A stretch of 64,000 nucleotides of DNA, taken from positions 310,001 to 374,000 of the forward strand of contig NZ_JAQZZL010000002.1 in NCBI RefSeq assembly GCF_028745505.1, read 5' to 3'. Below the pieces are notes generated by a model that saw only the letters and a list, made by a program, of their open reading frames with translations, had not been told where the DNA came from and searched no databases. Each line of letters begins with the position of its first letter. Within the stretch, counting starts at the first letter, position 1. Positions 15,458-23,760 of this stretch are shown one piece after another. The DNA is from Lentisphaera marina (GTDB lineage Bacteria; Verrucomicrobiota; Lentisphaeria; Lentisphaerales; Lentisphaeraceae). Made by a program: the position numbers and the translations under genes.

Positions 15458-16474
15458 TTATTTCTTGAGCTCCCCTTTTTTCTGGAGTGGACGGCGAGGC
15501 ATAGATAGTCGTAATTCCGTATCATTTGGATTCGTGAAGTAAACCGCTTCGAGGTCGGGCATTATCGAGGCTATTTTTTCTCGGAGTAATAATTCTCGGG
15601 TCATTTCAGGAGCTTTATCATAGAGGCTCTTGAGTTCGAGAAAAGTTTTGAGCAGCGCATCCGATCTGGCTTCAAGTCCAGTTGTGTCAATATCAGCTTT
15701 GGACACGATGTTAGCCGCTTGGCTTTCTCCTTGGTTGATTGTTTGACTAGCATAAGTTTCGGCTTCGTTAATGAGTTTGGAGGCTTGGTTGGAAGCTTGG
15801 CTCAAGGCGTTGGTCTCCTTTCTAATTTGTAGAGGGAAGGAGGGTTTGAGTTCGAGTGAGAGGATTTCGATGCCGAGGTGCATTTCGGTAATGCGTTTAT
15901 TAATGAGTGATAGTGTACTTTGTGAAAGGTCTTTTTGCTTGCGAGCTTCAGTGATGTTACGTACTGAAACGGTCTTTAAAAGAGCGTTGTCTAAGAGTTG
16001 ATGTAGTAGTTTTTCTAGGTCCTCATTATCAAAAAGGTACTTGGGCAAGTCATTGATCGTGTAGCGCAAAGTGGATTCACAGTGCAGGATATTCATGTCA
16101 GCCGTGAGCAAGTAGCCATCTTTGCCGGGAATGAGGGCTTTGTTAGGTGTACTTTGAATGATTTTATCAGCTTCATTTATTTCTGGGCTGAAAGTATTTG
16201 ATTTGATACTACGTGAACTCGATGTCTTAATTTTAATGACGGAATCAAAGGGGTAGGGCCAAGCAAAGACAAAGCTGGAGTTATTTTCTGTGGTTGATTT
16301 GAGCTTGCCAAACTGCAAGACCACAGCCTTTTCATTTTTATCAATACTTTCGACCCCACTAAAAATGAAGCCGATGACGAGTAAAAACATCGTGATGCGA
16401 ATAAAGATAAAAGTTGTCTTTAAGGCATCTTGCAGGGAGGATAGGCCTCCTTTCTCTGTGTTTTCTTCGGACAT
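15458..16474 (-). CDS. SPFH/Band 7 protein, HflK-like (third of three)
   Basis: A 338-residue protein with one membrane segment near residues 25-45, followed by an SPFH/prohibitin domain (ESIDKNEKAVVLQFGKL, then FVFAWPYPFDSV). A long helical coiled-coil region rich in Ala, Glu and Gln (residues 225-300) ends in a basic tail. The NITEARKQKD segment corresponds to the helical linker of HflK. SPFH proteins assemble into membrane-bound rings or cages that confine proteases or organise membrane domains. It starts 1 base after the stop of the upstream SPFH gene and ends 2 bases before the P-type ATPase start. Confidence 0.85.
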   Translation of the reverse strand: MSEENTEKGGLSSLQDALKTTFIFIRITMFLLVIGFIFSGVESIDKNEKAVVLQFGKLKSTTENNSSFVFAWPYPFDSVIKIKTSSSRSIKSNTFSPEINEADKIIQSTPNKALIPGKDGYLLTADMNILHCESTLRYTINDLPKYLFDNEDLEKLLHQLLDNALLKTVSVRNITEARKQKDLSQSTLSLINKRITEMHLGIEILSLELKPSFPLQIRKETNALSQASNQASKLINEAETYASQTINQGESQAANIVSKADIDTTGLEARSDALLKTFLELKSLYDKAPEMTRELLLREKIASIMPDLEAVYFTNPNDTELRLSMPRRPLQKKGELKK

Positions 16475-16475
16475 T

Positions 16476-17357
16476 CTATTTAGACTCAGCTTTTTGTGGT
16501 GCTTTTAAGACATCGTAGATAGGAGTGTTGGGATCGATGAAAAGGGTGGTGTCGTAACGAGAGACCTCTCCAAGGGCATCTAGTTTTTTAAGGAAAAGGA
16601 TGAAGTCGCTATATTCTAGATGTTTTTCATATTGCTCGGTGATACTGACTAGACTAGTGCCTCTCTTGCGGCGGGCTTCAGCTTCTGCAGATGCAAGGAG
16701 TTTAGCTTTTTTAGTGTCAGCCTGATCGCGCATAACTTTAGCCTCAGACTCTGCTTTAGAAAGTATGAGTGAGGCTTCTTTATTACGCTCTTCTTTCATT
16801 CTGGCTAAAATGCTTTCTGAGTTACTGGCAGGGATATTGAAACTGGTGATTCCGACAAAGTCAAAAGTGATACCATAGTTACTTTGAGTTTTGTTGTTAA
16901 GCGCTTGAAGAAGTTCTTTTTCACTTGAGCTCATGCCTTTGGTTGAGAATAATTCTTGGCGTGTTTTCGAACGAAGAGTACTTTCCTGATTAGTTTCAAT
17001 GAGGGACTTGAGAGTGCTTTTGGCTTCGGTGAGACTGCCCAATGAGTTGCGGAAAGCCAATGGGTCAGTGACTCTCCAAGTGGCGGCAACTTGAGAGGAG
17101 AGTAGGATGTCATCACTTGTGGGGATGTCTCTTGCAGAGCCGGAAAAGATTTGTCGCTTGGTGTTGATGATGCTGGTCTTGGCCATGGGCCATGGTAGTT
17201 TGAAGTGTAATCCGGGCTTGTTTTCGAGCTCTTGTTTTCCCATAGCAGTAATGACTGCCGCTTCGCTTTGCCCAACGCTGTAAGAGCACATAGCGACAAG
17301 CATAACAAGGCATATGATGAGGGAGAGAATAAGAGGAGTTTTTGAGGATGTTTTCAT
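16476..17357 (-). CDS. SPFH/Band 7 protein, HflC-like (second of three)
   Basis: A 293-residue protein with an N-terminal membrane anchor (LILSLIICLVMLVAMC) and an SPFH domain: SYSVGQSEAAVITAMGK, then GLHFKLPWP, the prohibitin loop. A charged helical region (ARMKEERNKEASLILSKAES) follows, as in HflC, and a C-terminal segment ends TTLFIDPNTPIYDVL, close to the HflC end. HflKC in E. coli forms a cage around the FtsH protease, but no ftsH gene lies in this window. The gene has 4 bases to the upstream SPFH gene and 1 to the next, so the three are translated together. Confidence 0.87.
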   Translation of the reverse strand: MKTSSKTPLILSLIICLVMLVAMCSYSVGQSEAAVITAMGKQELENKPGLHFKLPWPMAKTSIINTKRQIFSGSARDIPTSDDILLSSQVAATWRVTDPLAFRNSLGSLTEAKSTLKSLIETNQESTLRSKTRQELFSTKGMSSSEKELLQALNNKTQSNYGITFDFVGITSFNIPASNSESILARMKEERNKEASLILSKAESEAKVMRDQADTKKAKLLASAEAEARRKRGTSLVSITEQYEKHLEYSDFILFLKKLDALGEVSRYDTTLFIDPNTPIYDVLKAPQKAESK

Positions 17358-17361
17358 GAGT

Positions 17362-19209
17362 TTACTCCGTGATGTCGAGGATATTGGGTTGCGGTTTTTT
17401 TAAATCGAGGTCAGCAATTTTCTTTTGTTCTTTAGTGAACACGACTTTGCGAACTCCGCTAAGGTGTTTAGTGAGGACTTCGATGTATTCAAATTGTGTG
17501 TAAAGATCTTTGTATTTTCTAAAGGCAGCAAGGCGTGTTTCAAAAATTTCACTATCCGCTTTACTGAGGGCCTCGCTCATTAAAAATTTGGACGTGGATT
17601 TATTAATGATGTCACTTTCTTCACTAATGGCACTGAATTCAGAGGTCTGAGCGTAGGTTTTGGCCTTGTCGAGTTCGAGACGTGCCTTTTCTTGGGCGTC
17701 GAGTTTCTGGTTCCAAGCTTCAGCAATAGCTGGATGCGGTTGGAAATTCAATACCTCAATGCTGATGATATCAACTCCTAATGGGCTATTACTATTATTC
17801 ATGGTTTTGAGAATCGCCGCTTGCAGTTCTTGTGCGAGTTCAGTTCTAGAAAGTTTATAGAGTGCAGAGAAGTTTCTATCTAATAAAGTGCGTGTTAGTG
17901 CCCTGCTAGCCATGGTTTTGAGCTGTTCTTGAGGGTTTTCGAATTGAGCCCAGTGCAATACTTTTTTCGAATTGATTTTGTAATTGATTTGGGCATTGAG
18001 AACTACCAAACCTGTAGTGTTAGAACCCTGTCCTCCTGTTAAGAAGACGCTAGCTTGATAATCTGTATTGCTCCAAGATTTGTCTTCGAGGAAGGCGCGT
18101 TTTGCTTTTTCTTTATCGCTACGGATATCGGGACCCATGGTGAAGTTGAGTTGATGGATTTTTGAAGTTTCGAATCTCTCAACTGAGGATAGGGGATAGG
18201 GAAGTGTGAAGTGTAGGCCTGAGGTGCGAGTCTCAGTTTTTCCTGAACCACTAATGATGGCTGTTTGCCCTGGGGCTACGTAACTTAAAGAGGAAAATAG
18301 GATTAGTAAAATGATTTGTAGACTGGCAAAAGGGATGAGAATTTTGAAGAGGAAGCCTTTGATGATTTCTTCGGATATGCGGAAGCCGAATTGGTACTCC
18401 ATGACATCGGAAAGGTTGCCGATGAAGCCGCTTGGGCGACTGAAGATTGATAAGAGGCGGCTCTCATATACAGGGGATTCATCTTCGTTGGCTTCGCGAG
18501 GTCTATACATATCGAGCACCCACAGTAAGAGGCGTTCAAAGGCTAGGATGAAAATGACGATAGCTAAAGTTTTGTTAGCATGGTCAATCCACTGGAGGTG
18601 ATTGTAGTTGGCTAGTAGTGATGCGGATCCCGCAACTAAGCAAGCAAAAGAGAGGAATAAAAGTCGCCCAGATGATGGACGTATGAGGCTGGCTTTTTCT
18701 CCGTAGGCAACGCCCGCAAGGTATTTGCCTGTGGCAAAGAAAATGAAAGCTAAGCCAAAGAGCAAAAAGCTATTGAGTAAAAAGGGGTTAGAGCCTTGTT
18801 CAGGGAGTTTGAGGTTTTCTGGGACAGTTAAATTGAAAAAATAAATGGCGCCAGTGAACTCAATAGCAGAAATGATGATTAGGAAGAGTGGGATGATGAG
18901 CTTGCGGAATGACTCCAAGTTTTTTTGCTGGGGTCCAGTAAATTCTTCTTCGTCATCAGAGAAAATATTGTCTTCTACGGGGCGGTTCTCTAAATCTTGC
19001 TTCTCTATCTCCGCTCGTGAGCAAGATCCGGCGTGAAAGTAAGCCAAGAATGAGATGAGTGCAGTCGAAAGTAATGCGAGACCTGTTTGAAATACGGGTC
19101 CAAAAGAATCTTCAGGTGACTTATTGATAAGCAAAGCAACAACACTGAGGAGAAAGAAGCTGCCAAGTGCGGAGAAAAGAGCAAGTTTTTGTTGGCGTTT
19201 ATAGGTCAT
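17362..19209 (-). CDS. Polytopic SPFH/Band 7 fusion protein (first of three)
   Basis: A 615-residue protein. Unlike standard HflK it has about six hydrophobic segments in residues 10-240, separated by an acidic cytoplasmic stretch (FSDDEEEF near 85). A membrane segment at about 285-305 then precedes an SPFH domain starting SYVAPGQTAIISGSGK and GLHFTLPYP. A helical region with LNFQPHPAIAEAWNQKLDAQEKA follows, the HflK-like linker. The Cys in the HAGSCSR loop is unpaired. The fusion suggests that this subunit anchors an SPFH cage through a multi-pass membrane domain. It overlaps the preceding permease gene by one base (TAATG). Confidence 0.83.
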   Translation of the reverse strand: MTYKRQQKLALFSALGSFFLLSVVALLINKSPEDSFGPVFQTGLALLSTALISFLAYFHAGSCSRAEIEKQDLENRPVEDNIFSDDEEEFTGPQQKNLESFRKLIIPLFLIIISAIEFTGAIYFFNLTVPENLKLPEQGSNPFLLNSFLLFGLAFIFFATGKYLAGVAYGEKASLIRPSSGRLLFLSFACLVAGSASLLANYNHLQWIDHANKTLAIVIFILAFERLLLWVLDMYRPREANEDESPVYESRLLSIFSRPSGFIGNLSDVMEYQFGFRISEEIIKGFLFKILIPFASLQIILLILFSSLSYVAPGQTAIISGSGKTETRTSGLHFTLPYPLSSVERFETSKIHQLNFTMGPDIRSDKEKAKRAFLEDKSWSNTDYQASVFLTGGQGSNTTGLVVLNAQINYKINSKKVLHWAQFENPQEQLKTMASRALTRTLLDRNFSALYKLSRTELAQELQAAILKTMNNSNSPLGVDIISIEVLNFQPHPAIAEAWNQKLDAQEKARLELDKAKTYAQTSEFSAISEESDIINKSTSKFLMSEALSKADSEIFETRLAAFRKYKDLYTQFEYIEVLTKHLSGVRKVVFTKEQKKIADLDLKKPQPNILDITE

Positions 19210-20159
19210 TAGCTATTTCCATTAATTTCGCGTTTCTCAAAAATACCTATGGCTAAGCAAAGGTAAAGGCCACAAAGCAGGAGGGATTGGCTTAAGCAGG
19301 ATAAAATGTACTGAATATTGATTTTGCCTTTGAGGGCTAAGTGATCTAGGATCCAGTAATTCTGCCAGTTCGGAACGACGCTGAGGCTAAGAGTTTTGAG
19401 TTTTTCGTAGGGGATGATGCTTTCTATTGCGTAGGCACTGAAGAGGCCTAAGAAAAAAATGAGAGCTCCGGAGAGAAGAACAATGGGGGTGTCAAAGCGT
19501 ACGGCGCTAGGAAGTAGGATCCCAGAGAATGCGAGGGTTGCAAAAAAGAGTAGGAGCAGGGCTTGGAGGCCGAGGAAATCCATGTCGCCAGGGTATCCAA
19601 ATACAAGTCGTAGAATTAAACCAATTACCATGGCTGCAGGAATGGCTAGAGAGGTAAAAAAGGGGAAGCTCTTATTGAAGAAAGCTTGGCGAAAGGCGCC
19701 AATGGCGGGGCCCGCAATAACAGCAATCACGTATAAAGCCAGACTCGAGTAAAGGATGTCGGCGCTATAGTGAACGATTTCGCTAATCCAAAGATAAGCA
19801 GCTGAGAGAGAAATAAAGAATAAAAATTGCGAGAAGATTAGGCCGCAGAGTTTGCCAAGTAAAAAAGTGTTGGCAGAAATGGGGCGGCTCATCATGATGT
19901 CACCCGCACCGCGTTGGATGTCGTCAGTGACAGTTTTGATTGTTGAGAAAACGACCCCAAGACAGCCAGCAATAAAAACGAAGCTAAGGCATTGGTCACG
20001 AACGAAGCGAACATGGGAAGCTTCGCTGAGACTGGGTAGGCAGGCAAGCACGAGCATGACTAAAAGGGAGCCAATCTGTAGGACTAAGTAAAAGGGGTCC
20101 GAAGCAGCATTTTTTGCTGAGTTAAAAGTAACTGATTTGATTTGCTTAAGGCTGAGCAT
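19209..20159 (-). CDS. ABC-2 type permease, first gene of the nine-gene operon
   Basis: A 316-residue protein with six or seven hydrophobic segments. Its start resembles ABC-2 permeases, with a cytoplasmic helix followed by VLQIGSLLVMLVLAC. TVTDDIQRGAGDIMMSRPISANTFLLGK is the typical cytoplasmic loop of ABC-2 permeases that contacts the ATPase. No ATPase gene is adjacent. The only one in the operon is at 12125-13564, so one ATPase may serve two permeases. The next gene starts within its stop codon. The ribosome site is weak (AGGA 16 bases upstream). Confidence 0.77.
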   Translation of the reverse strand: MLSLKQIKSVTFNSAKNAASDPFYLVLQIGSLLVMLVLACLPSLSEASHVRFVRDQCLSFVFIAGCLGVVFSTIKTVTDDIQRGAGDIMMSRPISANTFLLGKLCGLIFSQFLFFISLSAAYLWISEIVHYSADILYSSLALYVIAVIAGPAIGAFRQAFFNKSFPFFTSLAIPAAMVIGLILRLVFGYPGDMDFLGLQALLLLFFATLAFSGILLPSAVRFDTPIVLLSGALIFFLGLFSAYAIESIIPYEKLKTLSLSVVPNWQNYWILDHLALKGKINIQYILSCLSQSLLLCGLYLCLAIGIFEKREINGNS

Positions 20160-20198
20160 AAAAAGCGTGTTTTATTCCTGTAGAATTCGAGTTCGCTT

Positions 20199-20227
20199 AT
20201 TATACTTAAGTTTGACACAAGCTTCAA
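20199..20227 (-). promoter_or_regulatory. Sigma-70-type promoter of the nine-gene SPFH/ABC operon
   Basis: On the minus strand TTGAAG (-35) and a perfect TATAAT (-10) are separated by 17 bases. It lies 39 bases upstream of the first permease start codon and beyond the end of the toxin gene, which places it as the operon promoter. Confidence 0.65.
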
Positions 20228-20268
20228 TAGAAAAAGTTGATTTGTTTGATAAATCTTAGTGAAAATAA

Positions 20269-20658
20269 TCACCAAATAATATCGACTTCTTTGTAAAGTA
20301 AAAATTTTTCATCGCAGGAAATGATTTTCATTTTTTCTGAAGAGGCCGATGAAATGATTAATCTATCAAAGGGGTCATTGTGATGAAGTTTTAAATTTTG
20401 ATAGTTTAAAATGTAATTCAGTTCGATGTCGAGAATTTTGATATTATTTTTGATAGCGGATGAAATCAATGATTCTAAAGGTTTTTGTAAGTGTAGTTTG
20501 CCAATATTGATTTTTATTGCCATCTCCCATATACTTGCTTTGCTTAAATAGATTTCATTATTTAGATCTAAAAAAGATGTGATTGCAAGTTCACTTAATT
20601 TGTCCATACGATTCGTGCCGAACCAAATGAAAGCATGAGTATCAAGAAGGATATTCAT
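20269..20658 (-). CDS. PIN-domain ribonuclease toxin, VapC-like
   Basis: A 129-residue PIN-domain protein of normal length. The acidic metal-binding residues are present: Asp in LLDTHAFIW near residue 6, Glu in SIWEMAIK near 44, Asp in NDPFDRLIIS near 95-98, and the Asp/Glu pair in SCDEKF near 114. It therefore looks catalytically intact. PIN toxins of this group cut RNA, usually tRNA or rRNA. The gene overlaps the antitoxin by 17 bases, which couples their translation. The AT-rich composition suggests mobility. Confidence 0.87.
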   Translation of the reverse strand: MNILLDTHAFIWFGTNRMDKLSELAITSFLDLNNEIYLSKASIWEMAIKINIGKLHLQKPLESLISSAIKNNIKILDIELNYILNYQNLKLHHNDPFDRLIISSASSEKMKIISCDEKFLLYKEVDIIW

Positions 20659-20881
20659 TTTGTTCTTCGGCTACAAGATAATCATCCATTCCTGGGATTG
20701 GGTCGTCGAAATGCTCCATCTGGACGTCACATTCGAAAAATCCCAAGGATCTACTGTTTTTGAGAGGGCTGAGTTTGGCAATAGGTTCGCCTTTTCTGGC
20801 AATGATGATTTCCTTACCTTGTTCACAAAGTTTTAGTAACTTTGAGAGCTGAGTTTTTGCCTCGTGTATATTTACATTCAT
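20642..20881 (-). CDS. Antitoxin of the Phd/YefM family
   Basis: A 79-residue protein with the Phd/YefM start NIHEAKTQLSKLLKLCEQG and IIIARKGEPIAKLSP, a DNA-binding fold that dimerises and usually represses its own promoter. The acidic C-terminal tail (FDDPIPGMDDYLVAEE) should wrap and block the PIN toxin encoded downstream. The pair sits between the pdh operon terminator and the SPFH/ABC promoter and forms its own transcription unit. Confidence 0.87.
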   Translation of the reverse strand: MNVNIHEAKTQLSKLLKLCEQGKEIIIARKGEPIAKLSPLKNSRSLGFFECDVQMEHFDDPIPGMDDYLVAEEQNEYPS

Positions 20882-20961
20882 ATTTAGAGAACTTAGTCTG
20901 TTTACTTAGCTAAGTATACAGCCCATTCGGAGTTTAAGCAAATTTTTATTGTCTGGGTAAT

Positions 20962-20993
20962 AAAAAAGCCTCTCGGTGAGGAGAGGCTTTTTT
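20962..20993 (-). terminator. Strong bidirectional terminator after the pdh operon
   Basis: AAAAAAGCCTCTC and GAGAGGCTTTTTT form a perfect 13-bp stem with a 6-base loop. It lies 18 bases past the lpdA stop and ends pyruvate dehydrogenase transcripts before the toxin-antitoxin genes. Confidence 0.9.
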
Positions 20994-21011
20994 GAAGACT
21001 GTATAATAAGT

Positions 21012-22412
21012 CTAGATGTGGATGGCTTTGCCTTGTGAATCCATGGCGCACTCCATAACCGCTTCGGAAAGAGTTGGGTGAGCATGTACAGTGTGAGCAA
21101 TTTCTTCCCAAGTAGCTTCGAGCTTCATAGCGAGTCCGAGTTCAGCAATCATTTCGGTGGCGTCGTAGCCAACAATGTGAGCACCAAGCAATTGATCTGT
21201 ACTTGCTTCGAAGATGAGTTTAACCATGCCTTCAGGGTGACCAACACCGTGAGCTTTACCCGATGCAGTGAAAGGGAAGCGACCGATCTTGATATCTTTG
21301 CCCGCAGCTTTAGCCGCTTTTTCAGTAAGTCCAACGCCAGCAACTTGTGGTTGGCAGTAAGTACAGCCAGGAATTTGGCCGTAGTCAACACCGTGTTTAG
21401 CTTTGCCAGCAATATGATCGACAGCGACTTCGCCTTCGGCAGAAGCTTTGTGTGCGAGCATTTGACGGCCAGCGCAGTCACCGATGGCGTAGATGTTTTC
21501 GTTAGAAGTCTGTTGGAATTCGTTAACGAGAATATTGCCACGTTCATCGAGTTTTACACCAGCGCCTTCAAGACCAAGGCCGGAGGTATTTGCACTCATG
21601 CCAACGGCAACGAGAACGCGATCTACTTCTAGTTCAATTTCTTTGCCTTTGGCAGTTTCAAGGATAGCTTTAACTTTACCTTTTTTGATAACTTCAAGTG
21701 ACTTAGTTTTCGTCTTAGTGTAAGCGTTGATACCTTGTTTCTTGAATTCAGCTTCTAGAACTTTTGCGGAGTCCGCATCTTCTACCGGGAGAAGCTGATC
21801 AGCCATTTCCACTAAGTGAATTTCTGTGCCGATTGCATTAAAGAAATAAGAGAATTCTACACCAATTGCACCAGCACCAATAACAAGCATTTTTTTAGGT
21901 TGCTTAGTTTGCTCTAGAGCTTGGCGGTAAGTGATGATGTTTTCGCCATCGACAGGGAAGATTGGGATCTTAACTGGAGAAGCACCAGTAGATACAATCA
22001 CTTTGTCAGTTTCGATGTGGCGTGAACCTTCTTCATCAGTGACTTGGATAAGGTTGGAAGCAATAATTTCAGCAGTGCCTTTAATGTGTGTAACTTTGTT
22101 TTTCTTGAAAAGAAATTCAATGCCACTTACCATTGTGCTGGAAACGCCGCGCGAGCGTTTAACAATGGCTTCGAGACTAGCTTTTGCATTTGAGCAGGAA
22201 AGACCAAAGTCTTCTGCGTGCTTCATTGATTGGAAAACTTCAGCAGATTTTAAGAATGCTTTTGTAGGAATGCAGCCCCAGTTTAAGCAAATGCCGCCGA
22301 GTTCAGCTTTGTCGATACAGGCAACTTTGAGTCCTGCTTGGCCTGCTTTAATGGCAGCAACATAACCGCCAGGTCCTGCACCGATGATAACTACGTCAAA
22401 TTTTTCAGACAT
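21012..22412 (-). CDS. lpdA: Dihydrolipoyl dehydrogenase, E3 of pyruvate dehydrogenase
   Basis: A 466-residue FAD flavoprotein that reoxidises dihydrolipoyl-E2 with NAD. The N-terminal GAGPGGYVAA binds FAD, and the redox disulfide lies in GGICLNWGCIPTKA. The second nucleotide site is VIGAGAIGVEF near residue 175, NIYAIGDCAG follows, and the interface base pair lies in HAHPTLSEA. The ATG at 22412 is chosen because AGGAGAT sits just before it; an in-frame ATG 13 codons upstream has no such site. It is the last gene of the operon E1 alpha, E1 beta, E2, E3, with 10 bases after E2 and a strong terminator after it. Confidence 0.96.
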   Translation of the reverse strand: MSEKFDVVIIGAGPGGYVAAIKAGQAGLKVACIDKAELGGICLNWGCIPTKAFLKSAEVFQSMKHAEDFGLSCSNAKASLEAIVKRSRGVSSTMVSGIEFLFKKNKVTHIKGTAEIIASNLIQVTDEEGSRHIETDKVIVSTGASPVKIPIFPVDGENIITYRQALEQTKQPKKMLVIGAGAIGVEFSYFFNAIGTEIHLVEMADQLLPVEDADSAKVLEAEFKKQGINAYTKTKTKSLEVIKKGKVKAILETAKGKEIELEVDRVLVAVGMSANTSGLGLEGAGVKLDERGNILVNEFQQTSNENIYAIGDCAGRQMLAHKASAEGEVAVDHIAGKAKHGVDYGQIPGCTYCQPQVAGVGLTEKAAKAAGKDIKIGRFPFTASGKAHGVGHPEGMVKLIFEASTDQLLGAHIVGYDATEMIAELGLAMKLEATWEEIAHTVHAHPTLSEAVMECAMDSQGKAIHI

Positions 22413-22422
22413 TTGGATCTCC

Positions 22423-23751
22423 TTAAACGATGAGTTTGGCTGGGGTTTCAAGATAGTCTTTCAAGGCATTCATGAATTCAGCTGCAAGAGCACCATCAAT
22501 AACGCGGTGATCGCAAGTGATAGTCATTTTACAAACTTTAGCAGATTTAACTTCGCCGTTGACGAGTTTGAGTTCTTCTTGAGTTCCGGCTACTGCGAGG
22601 ATCGCAGACTGAGGTGGGTTGAGTATAGCTGTGAAGCTATCGACCGCACCAAACATACCAAGATTTGAGATTGTGAAAGAACCGCCTTGGTATTCTTCTG
22701 GGCTCAAGCTGTTTGAGCGTGCTTTGCCAACGAGTGATTTAACATCTTTAGAAATTGATGCGAGACCTTTGCTGTCAGCTGAGCGGACAATTGGAGTGAT
22801 GAGACCATCTGGGATGGAAACAGCAACAGAAATATCCACGTCATTGAATTGAACAATTTTGTCGCCTTGGAAAGCTCCGTTCATAGCGGGAAACTTAGCG
22901 AGTGAGAGGCCACAGGCTTTAACAATGAAGTCATTGATAGAGATACGCACGCCTTCCATTGAATTGATTTGAGCGCGTAGATCCATGAGGCGATCCATCT
23001 CGATCTTAGTGGTGAGATAGATGACCGGAACACCAGCAGAAGCCTGAACCATGCGGTTAGCAATTGCTTGACGCATCTGTGTGAGTGGAATATCAGTAAG
23101 TGATTCACTAGCACGGTTAACGTAACCGACTAATCCAGAGCCACTCTGAGCTTCAGATGCACCATAGCCATTAGGAAGTGTTTCGATGTCATTGAGGACA
23201 ATGCGATCACCAGTAGTTGCAGGTTTTACAGCTGCGAGATTGATGCGCTTAGCTTCAGCGAGTTTACGAGCTGCAGGAGATACTTTGATATCTTGAGCAG
23301 AAGGACTAAGTGAGCCGACGCCAGGGATTTCAGCAGGGGGAGCAGAAACAGGAACAATTGTTGCTGTGACAGCACCGCCACTCACAGGAGCTTTTGGCGC
23401 AGAGCTTGCAGTTGTTGTGTCTGAAGATTCTTCTTGAGCTTCTTCTTCGGGTTCTGCAGCAGTTTCTTCGGCAAGTGCAGCTTCAAGGTCCGCTGAGTAA
23501 TCTTCGTCAGCTTCTTCAGTAAAGACAGCAATAACTTTACCTACAGGACCAGCGCCACCAGCTTCGAGGATGATTTCACGGAGGAAACCTTCTTCGAGGG
23601 ATTCATAGTCAACAGTAGATTTGTCAGTTGCGATACTCGCAATAACCTGACCAGATTCGATTTCGTCGCCTGGCTTAACTTTCCATTCTGCAATGGTGCC
23701 TTCAGTCATTGTCGGGCTTAAGCTAGGGAGGGTAATCATGATAGTAGACAT
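22423..23751 (-). CDS. Dihydrolipoyl acetyltransferase, E2 of pyruvate dehydrogenase
   Basis: A 442-residue protein. A single lipoyl domain (residues 1-80) carries the lipoylated Lys in ATDKSTVDYE. A linker rich in Ala, Glu and Pro (85-150) leads to a peripheral-subunit-binding domain (VSPAARKLAEAKRINLAAV near 158-180). The catalytic acyltransferase domain ends with CDHRVIDGALAAEF, in which His and Asp are the active-site pair. It carries acetyl groups from E1 to CoA and forms the complex core. The neighbouring genes are E1 beta upstream (9-base gap) and E3 downstream. Confidence 0.95.
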   Translation of the reverse strand: MSTIMITLPSLSPTMTEGTIAEWKVKPGDEIESGQVIASIATDKSTVDYESLEEGFLREIILEAGGAGPVGKVIAVFTEEADEDYSADLEAALAEETAAEPEEEAQEESSDTTTASSAPKAPVSGGAVTATIVPVSAPPAEIPGVGSLSPSAQDIKVSPAARKLAEAKRINLAAVKPATTGDRIVLNDIETLPNGYGASEAQSGSGLVGYVNRASESLTDIPLTQMRQAIANRMVQASAGVPVIYLTTKIEMDRLMDLRAQINSMEGVRISINDFIVKACGLSLAKFPAMNGAFQGDKIVQFNDVDISVAVSIPDGLITPIVRSADSKGLASISKDVKSLVGKARSNSLSPEEYQGGSFTISNLGMFGAVDSFTAILNPPQSAILAVAGTQEELKLVNGEVKSAKVCKMTITCDHRVIDGALAAEFMNALKDYLETPAKLIV

Positions 23752-23760
23752 GTCTTACTC

